Shown here one piece after another: positions 1-7,400 of a stretch of 64,000 nucleotides of DNA (the first letter of the stretch is position 1; the number at the start of each line of letters is the position of its first letter). Both the position numbers and the translations under genes were made by a program. Location of the stretch: contig OZ244910.1 in the NCBI GenBank assembly GCA_965221735.1, positions 2,666,001 through 2,730,000 on the forward strand, given 5' to 3'. The stretch comes from UBA2991 sp965221735. GTDB taxonomy: Bacteria > Chloroflexota > Dehalococcoidia > Tepidiformales > Tepidiformaceae. The notes under the pieces were generated by a model. The model was not told the origin of the DNA, made no database searches, and saw only the letters and a program-made list of their open reading frames with translations.

Positions 1-2
1 GT

Positions 3-2720
3 GGACCGACGGGCCCGACGCCGAGTGACGCCGACTTCGAGTGGAACGTGCAGCGCGACATCGAGTCCCTCGCGAGCGACCACGACAGCCCCACGGGCGC
101 GTGGTCGGACGGCGCGACGCTCTGGCTGCTGCAGAACGGCTCAGGCGCCGCCGACGCCATCCACGCCTACGACCTGGAGACGGGCGAACGCGTCACAGAG
201 CGGGAGTTCCCCCTCGACGAGCGCAACCGCGCGCCGCGCGGAACCTGGTCGGACGGCACGACCATCTGGGTCTCCGACAGCGGCCGCGACAGGCTCTTCG
301 CCTACGACCTCCCGACCGGCGAGCGGCTCCCCGAGCGCGACATCGAGCTGGCCGGGCGCAACCGCGACGTGCGCGGCATCTGGTCGGACGGCGTGACGAT
401 GTGGGCGCTCAACCGCAACCCGTCCCTCTACGCCTACGACCTGGCGAGCGGCGAGTTGCGGGCGTCCTACGCCCTCGACAGCCGCAACGGCGACCCGCAC
501 GGCATCTGGTCGGACGGCGTCACGGCCTGGGTCTCCGACCACGGGGCGAAGCGGCTCTTCGCCTACCGCCTGCCCGTGCTGCCCGAGACCGCGCCGGAAG
601 AGCCGCCCGCCCTGGAGCGCGTGCGCGAGGAGGAGTTCGGGGAGCTCAGCGACGCCAGCAACCTCAGCCCGCGCGGCATCTGGTCCGACGGCGACGTCAT
701 CTACGTGGCCGACGCGCACGACGGCAAGGTCTACACCTACAACGTCCCGGACGCCATCGACGCCCGCCTGGCGTCACTCACGGTGAGCGGCGTCGACTTC
801 GGGGAGTTCGACCCCGACGCCACGGAGTACGAGGGCGTCCCCGCGGCCGGCGCCGTCGCCCACACGGTCGAGGCCGCCTCCGCCCGGAGCGGCGCCACCG
901 TGCGGGTCGAGCCCGCCGACGCCGACCCCGGCCGCCGCGGCCACCAGGTCGCCGCCGGCACTTCCGCCATCACCGTCACCGTGACCTCGCCCGACGGCAG
1001 CCGCACGCTGGTCTACCACGTGCGCGTGCGCGTGGAGCTGCCCGAGACCTGCCTCGACGGCGCCGTCGCCGAGGGCTTCAGCCTCGTCGTCTTCGCGGGC
1101 GGAACCATCGAGGAGCTCACGGCCTGCGCGGAGCTGCGCCACGTGGACGCCCTCTACACGCTCTCCGGCGGGCGCTGGCTGACCTTCATCCTGGAAGCGC
1201 CGGACTTCGCGAACGCGCCCTTCGCCGAGCACTTCGCCGGGGCCGTGCCCCCCGGCACGCCGCTCGTCGCCGCCAGCGCAGGCCCCGCCAGCGAGGACCC
1301 GCTCCCGCCCGCCGACGGGCCGCAGGCCTGGGGCGCGGACTGCCTCGCGGGCGAGCGCGGGCCGGGCTTCGGCCTCGTGCGCTTCCAGGGCGGCTCCCTC
1401 GAGGAACTCGCGGCCTGCGCCGGGGCCTCGGACGTGGTTTCGCTGTGGACGATCGCGGAGGGCGAGTACGTCGCCTTCCTGCCGGGCGCGCCCGCCTTCG
1501 TCAACGCCGCCTTCTCGGCGCTCTTCACAGGCGGCATCCCCGCGGGCGAGCCGCTGCTCGTCCGCGCCGCGGAGCCGCCCGCACCCGCCGAGGAGGAGGC
1601 CGGGGACGCGGATGACGGGGCGGAGAGCGGGGACGGCGCAGGGGTGGCGACCGAGGAAGCGGGAGCGGATGGCGCCACCGGCGATGACAATGTGGCCGGG
1701 GACGCGGACGACGGGGCGGAGAGCGGGGACGCGGGTGCAGGGGCGGCGAGCGAGGATGCGGGAGCGGACGGTGCCACCGGCGATGACAACGTGGCCGGGG
1801 ACGCGGGTGCAGGGGCGGCGAGCGAGGATGCTAACGGGGACAGCGTCGCCGCCGATGACAACGTGGTCGGCACCGCCGGTGGCGGGGCGGACGCCGGCGC
1901 CGCCGAGGACGGAGCGAGCTTGTCGCTCGCGACGACGCGTGGGTCGCAGGACGCCCCCGGACCGCCCCAGATCGTCTCCCTCTCCGGCTACCCGGACGCC
2001 CCCGAGCTGGGCGCGCTCGGCACGGGCACCCCCGCCGAGATCGCCGCCGAAGCCGCGCTCTGGGCTGAGCGCCACGACGCCCTCAACGGACCGCGCGCCG
2101 CCGTCCCCGCCTACCACCTCCTCGCCGCCGTCGCCCAGGCCGACCCCACCCCCGACGGCACGTGGCTGGGACGGCCCCTCGACGAGATCATCGCCCGCTA
2201 CGTCGAGGCCGCCCGCGAGCACGGCCTGCTGCTCTTCCTCGAGATCCAGATCGGCTGGAGCGACCCCCTCGCCGAGGCGCGCCTGCTCGAACCCTTCCTC
2301 GCCGAGCCCTTCGTCCACCTCGCCCTCGACCCCGAGTTCGCGACCGGCCGCCTCCAGGTGGCCCCGGGCGCCGCCGTCGGCTCCGTCACCGCCGAGGACC
2401 TGAACGCCGTCCAGCGCTACCTCACCTCACTCGTCGCCGGGCACGGCCTGCCCCCGAAGATCCTCATCGTGCACCAGTTCGAAGAAGGGATGATCGAGGA
2501 CCGCTCCGCGATCGAGGCGCATGCCGCTGTCGCGCTCTCGATCAGCATGTCCGCGCTCGGCGGCCCCGAGGACAAGCTCGCGCGCTACGAGCGCTTCGCC
2601 CTCGCCGGCCCCTCCGAGCGCCCCGCCCTCAGGCTCTCCTTCGACCACGACACGCCCACCATGACCCCGGCCGACATCCAGAACCTCGACCGCCCGCCGG
2701 ACATCGTCATCTACCAGTAA
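3..2720 (+). CDS. Large secreted repeat protein, 5' end outside window
   Basis: The reading frame is open from the window edge, so the true start and any signal peptide lie upstream; a GTG at 48 is only an internal candidate. The visible 905 residues fall into blocks. Residues about 1-245 carry six or so WSDG-containing repeats of roughly 46 residues (pattern G-x-W-S-D-G ... YDL), resembling beta-propeller blades. About 255-340 matches the style of the cadherin-like beta-sandwich domain. Then come two tandem Cys-containing modules of about 100 residues, an acidic Ala/Gly/Asp low-complexity linker, and a C-terminal domain of about 250 residues ending in DIVIYQ with alpha/beta character, possibly a glycosidase-like barrel. 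Extracellular location is inferred from architecture. A degraded paralogue of the C-terminal domain lies at 36137-37023 and a broken copy of part of this gene at 10970-11127. Function unknown. Confidence 0.85.
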   Translation, partial: GPTGPTPSDADFEWNVQRDIESLASDHDSPTGAWSDGATLWLLQNGSGAADAIHAYDLETGERVTEREFPLDERNRAPRGTWSDGTTIWVSDSGRDRLFAYDLPTGERLPERDIELAGRNRDVRGIWSDGVTMWALNRNPSLYAYDLASGELRASYALDSRNGDPHGIWSDGVTAWVSDHGAKRLFAYRLPVLPETAPEEPPALERVREEEFGELSDASNLSPRGIWSDGDVIYVADAHDGKVYTYNVPDAIDARLASLTVSGVDFGEFDPDATEYEGVPAAGAVAHTVEAASARSGATVRVEPADADPGRRGHQVAAGTSAITVTVTSPDGSRTLVYHVRVRVELPETCLDGAVAEGFSLVVFAGGTIEELTACAELRHVDALYTLSGGRWLTFILEAPDFANAPFAEHFAGAVPPGTPLVAASAGPASEDPLPPADGPQAWGADCLAGERGPGFGLVRFQGGSLEELAACAGASDVVSLWTIAEGEYVAFLPGAPAFVNAAFSALFTGGIPAGEPLLVRAAEPPAPAEEEAGDADDGAESGDGAGVATEEAGADGATGDDNVAGDADDGAESGDAGAGAASEDAGADGATGDDNVAGDAGAGAASEDANGDSVAADDNVVGTAGGGADAGAAEDGASLSLATTRGSQDAPGPPQIVSLSGYPDAPELGALGTGTPAEIAAEAALWAERHDALNGPRAAVPAYHLLAAVAQADPTPDGTWLGRPLDEIIARYVEAAREHGLLLFLEIQIGWSDPLAEARLLEPFLAEPFVHLALDPEFATGRLQVAPGAAVGSVTAEDLNAVQRYLTSLVAGHGLPPKILIVHQFEEGMIEDRSAIEAHAAVALSISMSALGGPEDKLARYERFALAGPSERPALRLSFDHDTPTMTPADIQNLDRPPDIVIYQ
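1602..1860 (+). repeat. Tandem imperfect repeats encoding acidic linker
   Basis: Repeats start at 1602, 1698 and 1797, giving periods of 96 and 99 bp followed by a shortened third copy. Each copy encodes an Asp/Glu/Ala/Gly-rich stretch containing the motif GDDN or ADDN. They form the linker between the tandem Cys modules and the C-terminal domain of the first gene. Copy number could vary between strains. Confidence 0.8.
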
Positions 2721-2785
2721 CCACGTCCGTCTCTCTGTCATCAAGAGGAGGATGCGCAGACGGTGCTTCCCTGGAAGAGGGCGCC

Positions 2786-2843
2786 GTCGCTCATCCGCTC
2801 CCGGCTCTGGGGATCCGGTCGCGCAGACCGGCCGCGCCTGCTG
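2786..2843 (+). pseudogene. Fragment of a PPOX-type flavoprotein gene
   Basis: About 58 bp here matches 38992-39050 inside the intact PPOX flavoprotein gene. The first 26 bases are identical and the remainder is diverged. In the intact gene this stretch encodes SLIRSRLWEADAQIDRAC. No start, stop or further homology is visible, so this is a small relic left in the intergenic region. Confidence 0.6.
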
Positions 2844-2895
2844 TCTGGGGCGGCTGCTGGCGCTGAACCTGAGACGGGCGGAAGCGCAGGCGTTG

Positions 2896-2901
2896 TAGAA
2901 T
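2896..2901 (+). promoter_or_regulatory. -10-like element before the first Uma2 gene
   Basis: TAGAAT lies 25 bases before the ATG at 2927. Similar hexamers sit 23 bases before the other two Uma2 genes (TAAACT at 33613-33618 and TAGACT at 34545-34550), and TAGAAT occurs upstream of the gene at 48218. No convincing -35 was found, so this is a candidate only. Confidence 0.35.
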
Positions 2902-2926
2902 CAGAGGGCGCGGGGAGCGATCAGAA

Positions 2927-3484
2927 ATGACGACCACTGAGACAAGGCTGCTGACCGCCGAGGACTTGCTCCGACTCTACAGTGAGGGCGTGCGCGGTGA
3001 ACTGATCCGGGGGGTACTCTGCGAGACCATGCCGACAGGACATGAGCACGGGGCGATCGTCGTGAACCTCAGCACCGAATTGCGGAACTTCATCAAGCCC
3101 CGAAGGCTGGGATGGCTAGTTGCCTCGGACTCTGGCGTCTGGTTGGAGCGTGACCCGGACACTGTGCGCGAGCCGGACATCGCATTCATATCGGCGGAGA
3201 ACATCCCGCTAGACGCAAGGATCACAGGCTACGCCGAGGTCACGCCCGACTTCGTCGTGGAGATCGCCTCCCCGAGCGACAGTCGCCGGGAGGTTCACGA
3301 CAAAGCACAGATGTGGCTGCTGCACGGGGTTCGCTTGGTCTGGGTCGTGTATCCGAACACCCGCACGGTGGATGTGTATCGGGTAGATGGAGCTGTCAAC
3401 ACGCTCACGGAAGACGACTCGCTCGACGGCTTGGATGTACTGCCCGGCTTCGCCTGCGAGGTCGGTGCGATCTTCGACGCGTAG
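2927..3484 (+). CDS. Uma2-family (DUF820) putative endonuclease
   Basis: This 185-residue protein belongs to the Uma2/DUF820 family, which has the PD-(D/E)XK nuclease fold and is usually present in many copies in cyanobacteria, Chloroflexi and some Actinobacteria. Conserved features seen are VRGELIRGVLCE near residue 25, EPDIAFIS near 84 (acidic residue), VVEIASPSDS near 110 (second acidic residue) and a Lys near 126 (HDKAQMW), then WVVYP. The start ATG has a weak purine-rich upstream region and a TAGAAT element. Two close paralogues lie at 33642 and 34574. The cellular role of these nucleases is unknown; family membership is confident. Confidence 0.93.
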   Translation: MTTTETRLLTAEDLLRLYSEGVRGELIRGVLCETMPTGHEHGAIVVNLSTELRNFIKPRRLGWLVASDSGVWLERDPDTVREPDIAFISAENIPLDARITGYAEVTPDFVVEIASPSDSRREVHDKAQMWLLHGVRLVWVVYPNTRTVDVYRVDGAVNTLTEDDSLDGLDVLPGFACEVGAIFDA

Positions 3485-3529
3485 GGCCGCGTGGGTCGCT
3501 CCTCCCGCGCCCTGTCTCGCACTTTGGTC

Positions 3530-3683
3530 ATGCCCGTCGTGGCTCGGAACGTGCTGATCATCCTCGGCGGCGTGATTGTGTTCCTTGCCACGCCTGGCTG
3601 CGATAGCGGTCACGCTTGCGCACGAGGCCGCCATCGGTGTTGCGATGTACCTCGTCGAGGTACGGATGGTGCCGCGCGGCTGA
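3530..3683 (+). pseudogene. Possible small membrane protein, frameshifted
   Basis: From ATG 3530 the frame encodes a hydrophobic start (VARNVLIILGGVIVFL). After about 3590 the sensible protein continues one frame away as LAAIAVTLAHEAAIGVAMYL and stops at the TGA at 3681. Taken together this would be a protein of about 50 residues with one or two membrane segments and a single indel. There is no family assignment and coding status is doubtful. Confidence 0.3.
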
Positions 3684-3825
3684 CGCCCCAACTGAGCGCC
3701 GGACGCTTCGCGGCGCGATGAGGACAGTCGACTCCGCGAGTGTTGTGATTGCCCCTCGCTTGTTCGCTACAGGCTAAAGCCGCCCAGCGGAAGGTTGGAG
3801 TTACAGTGCGCGTCGGGGAGGACCG

Positions 3826-4101
3826 ATGCCGCTAAGCGAACGGGACTACATGCGCGATCCCGAGCGGACGCGCAGGGAACAGACCCGGCATGTACAACGC
3901 AGTTTCGGCGACCGCTGGTTCAACGTGAGGCCAGAGTCGCCCACGCCGCCGACTCCCCAAGGGAATGGTGAACGCGACCGTGGCGGCGCGCGCAGGCGTC
4001 AACAGAAGTGGGGAGGCATTCTGCGGTTCGCCCTCGTTGTCGTCGGGTTCGGTGTCGGTGGTGGAGTAGTCGCCAGCATCATCCTGGCGAGCGTGTCCTG
4101 A
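3826..4101 (+). CDS. Small tail-anchored membrane protein
   Basis: This 91-residue protein begins MPLSERDYMRDPERTRREQT, has a Pro/Gly/Arg-rich middle, and ends with one hydrophobic helix at about residues 67-90 (LRFALVVVGFGVGGGVVASI). The topology suggests a cytoplasmic N-terminus and a C-terminal membrane anchor. A good Shine-Dalgarno, GGGGAGG, precedes the ATG. I do not recognise a family. Confidence 0.65.
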   Translation: MPLSERDYMRDPERTRREQTRHVQRSFGDRWFNVRPESPTPPTPQGNGERDRGGARRRQQKWGGILRFALVVVGFGVGGGVVASIILASVS

Positions 4102-4160
4102 GCACTGGGCGCACAGTGCCATGCCCCTCCGTCCCCTATAGGGAGACTGCCCACTACAGC

Positions 4161-4190
4161 GCCGACAAGAACTGGGCCGACAAGAACTGG
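4161..4190 (+). repeat. Two-copy 15-bp perfect tandem repeat
   Basis: The 15-mer GCCGACAAGAACTGG occurs twice head to tail (4161-4175 and 4176-4190). In one frame it encodes ADKNW twice, near the end of a short open frame that stops at 4251. No gene could be supported here. Confidence 0.7.
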
Positions 4191-4313
4191 GCCTGCTGGG
4201 AGACGATCATCGCGGCGATGGCGGCCTGCGTCGGACCGGCGGACTCTGACTGACTTGCCCGACCTTGACCGATTAACTTGCCGGGGCGATATCCAGGTCG
4301 GCGCCCGATCTGC

Positions 4314-4319
4314 TAGACT
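4314..4319 (+). promoter_or_regulatory. -10-like hexamer upstream of the poly-C leader
   Basis: TAGACT at this position equals the hexamer before the third Uma2 gene. It lies 42 bases upstream of ATG 4362, the better-supported start for the Calx-beta protein. No -35 box at standard spacing was seen. Confidence 0.3.
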
Positions 4320-4361
4320 GCGCAAAATCCGCGAGGTACGCCCTGCTTGGAGTCGGTGAAG

Positions 4362-4472
4362 ATGGAATCTCGCAATGCCGGTGACGGTCCCCGTGCTGGC
4401 CTGAGCCGCCGCCTCGTACCCCCCCCCCCCCCCCCCCGCAATTTCGTTCGACTGAGCGGCCGAAGCGCTTGA
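4362..4472 (+). CDS. Leader ORF running through the poly-C tract
   Basis: The ATG at 4362 has a GGAG Shine-Dalgarno at 4349-4352, better than anything before the downstream TTG. It reads MESRNAGDGPRAGLSRRLV, then a run of Pro from the C tract, and stops at TGA 4470-4472. That stop overlaps the TTG (4469-4471) that opens the 1604-residue frame. With 19 C residues the leader is a separate 36-residue peptide whose stop overlaps the next start. With 20 or 17 C it would fuse in frame to the big protein. With 18 or 21 C translation would stop at 4453-4455. The frame arithmetic was read directly from the sequence; the biological role is inferred. Confidence 0.6.
   Translation: MESRNAGDGPRAGLSRRLVPPPPPPRNFVRLSGRSA
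4419..4437 (+). repeat. 19-bp homopolymeric C tract
   Basis: Nineteen consecutive C residues lie between a good start (ATG 4362) and the large open frame at 4469. Homopolymer tracts of this length are classic slipped-strand mispairing sites in surface-protein genes. The tract length could also be an assembly inaccuracy. Confidence 0.95.
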
Positions 4473-7400
4473 GCGCGCCCCGGCGACGCCTCACGGCCGT
4501 CGCGGCCATGCTCGTGGTGATCGTGGGCATGGCGCTCATGGCCGTGACGCCAACCGAGCGGGCCGAGGCGCAGAGTGTCCCGAACGTGTGGTGGAACGCA
4601 TTAGCTGCGCTGGGACCGGAGCCATCAGATTTATCACAACAGTTACAACTCCAGGTCAACCAGAATCTCACCGCAGCCCTGACCGTCAGCTACACCATTG
4701 GCGGCACGGCGACGCCCGGGGTGGACTACACCATCGATGCCGGCAGCCCTGACTACGCGGCCCGCACCGGGACGTTCACCATTCCGGCGGGGACGGCGAG
4801 GTTCACCAGTGTTTTTTTCCCAGTTACGATCCTGGAGGACGCGGTCTCAGACAATGGCGAGACCATCATTCTGGCCATCACCGACGGCGCCGACTACAAC
4901 CTGGGCTCAGGAAGCACAGTAACGGCGACGATCGTTGAGAACTCCGGCCAGGCCGCGTTTCGGATCGGCGGCCAGCCCCAGGTGAACGGCACCCTGACGG
5001 GGCATCGGGTCTGCGACGACGCCGACGGCAACGGCACGCTCAGCTACCAGTGGCAGAGAAAGGATAGACCCGGAAGGGCTACGTTTGTCCCGATCGGCGG
5101 CGCGACTTCTCAGAGCTACACCCTGCAGCAAGCGGACGCCGGCTATTACTTGCGGCTCCGGGTCGAGTACACCGACGGAAAAAGCGTTACTACGCGGGTC
5201 TACACGCCGATAATCGGCCCCATCGGACCGGTTGTGGCGAAGAACACGGTGGGGTTCAGCCGCGACAGCTACAACGTGCGCGAGGGCGACCCGCTGCGGC
5301 CGACGCTGACCTTCAGTTCGCCCACGGCGCAAGAGCAGACCTTTGAGATTACCTTCCAGACTTGCGACGCGGACCTGCGCAAGGACATCGTCGTGGATTT
5401 CGCCGAACATAGTCCATTTGTGCGCGCCACCGATGTCTCCGCCGCGCACTCGGTGACGGTGCCGGCGGGCGTGACCAGCCACACCTTCAGCCTGCCGGTG
5501 CCGCTGGACGGCGAGATCGAAGGCTACGAGACCTTCGTCATGGGCTTCGGCGGGATGCCGAGGGGGATCACCATTGGAGACCAGAGCGACGCCACGAACC
5601 AGGGACAGTACGCCGTGGTCCAGATCGCCGACGTCAACTTCGTCCCGGAGAACTGGCCCCTCAAGCCCTCGGGCGTGAGCGCGGGGGACCAGTTCCGGCT
5701 GCTATTCAAGACCGAGAACGAGCGCAACGCCGAATCGGGCAACATCGGCGACTACGACACCTTCATCCGCAACCGGATCGGCGGCGCAAGCACCGGCCAC
5801 GCGGACATCCGCCAGTACCAGGACACCTTCCGGGTGGTGGGCAGCACCGGTACCGTGGACGCCGCCTGGCACACCGCCACCGGCATCATGGTGTCGGGAG
5901 AGCCCAGCCACACGCCCTTCTCCCACCCCATCTACTGGATGGGCGGCCCCAAGGTCGCCGACGACTACAACGACTTCTGGGACGGCACCTGGGACGCCAA
6001 CAGGCAGACCGGGGCCCACCAGCGCAACGCCCTGGGCGTCGTGACCACCAGCAAACGGGGTCCCAACACCGGCACCAAGTCAGGCACGACCCATGCCACG
6101 GCGGGGGCGAAGGCCACCTACCACCTGGGCCACGGCACCCACACGCGCTGGGGCGGCAATATGGCGAACCAGAACCCCATCAACCAGGGCCAGATCCCGG
6201 TGGGCAACGCCAACGTGTACCTGGGCCTGTCGGGCATCTTCCTGCCGCTGGACGTGAGCGCCGCCAATCCCCTGGTCACCATCGAAACCCGGCGGGCCAG
6301 GGTTGAAGAGGGCACGGCCATCACCTACACGCTGCGGGCGATCCCGGCGCCGTCGTCGCCCGTGATAGTCAACTTCAAGGTGTCCGAGACCACCGACGGC
6401 GGGCTCAACTTCGTCAACCCCCTGGACCACGGCCCGAAGACACGGACCATCCCCACCTCCGGAGTTCTCGAATTCACCGTGCGGACGGAGAATGACGAAC
6501 TCGGCGAGCCCGACGGCGGGGTGACGGTCAGCATCGGGTCCGGTACGGGCTACCGGACCCTGGCCGCCTCCGATACGGTCATGACGGTCATCACCAGTTC
6601 AGACATCTCCCTCGATATCTCCGTCGGCGCGGCGCTGGGTGACGGGAGCAACGGCCCGGCGCAGACCGGCGCCAACGTGGACTTCACCTTCTCGCTCCCC
6701 AAAGCGCTGGAGGGACGTGAGCTGAGCGGCATCCGGACGCAGTTGGCCTGGGGCGGCGACGTGCTCAGCCCGCGCTCGGACCAGCGCCCGACGACGTGGG
6801 ACCGGTACGTGCTCAATCCCGACTGGAAACCGGACGGGAGCGCCAGGGTGAACATATACGGTGCCTACGTGCGTCCCTGGCTGGAGAGTTCGATCATGTC
6901 CGGCGACCGCAGCTTCAGCCTGCGCGTGCACGTCAAGAACCGCGCCGAGGCGGGCGGCGACGTGGGCAACGGCTGGATCGCCATGCGGGTCGCGCCGGAT
7001 CCCGATCCCGACGATAAATCCAACAACTACATTGCGCATCCCGACGCCGAGTGGGCCTGCATGCCGGTGGGCGGCGGAACCTGTCCCTCCGCCTGGCCGG
7101 GCGTGCCCACCGCCAGCATCGTTCCCCTGGACAACGGCACGGTCATGTCCGGCAACGACGCGCGTTACCGGGTCACGGTCAACCCGGCGCCGGGCGTGGG
7201 CGAGACGCGGCGCGTGTACCTCAAGACGTGGGAAGTGTTCGTCAAACCGACGGACCCAAAGGTGCTGATCGTCGGCGGAGTTCGGATAAAGGCCGACGGA
7301 TCTCCATTCAATGCAGTGGAGGAAGCTAAGCTCACAGGCTTAGTTGAGATAGATGCCAAGGGAAATCCAATGGATGAGGATGTTGTCGTAGAAATACAAA

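Noticed and set aside
1..1615. Alternative frames of 131 and 524 codons over the first gene
   Set aside because: They are Arg-rich shadows of the WSDG repeat protein.
774..2318. 514-codon minus-strand frame
   Set aside because: It is an antisense shadow of the first gene, with no domain pattern.
4419..4437. Poly-C tract as simple assembly error
   Set aside because: It cannot be excluded, but the frame arrangement on both sides and the better Shine-Dalgarno upstream make a biological switch at least as likely, so it is kept as a finding with a read-level test.
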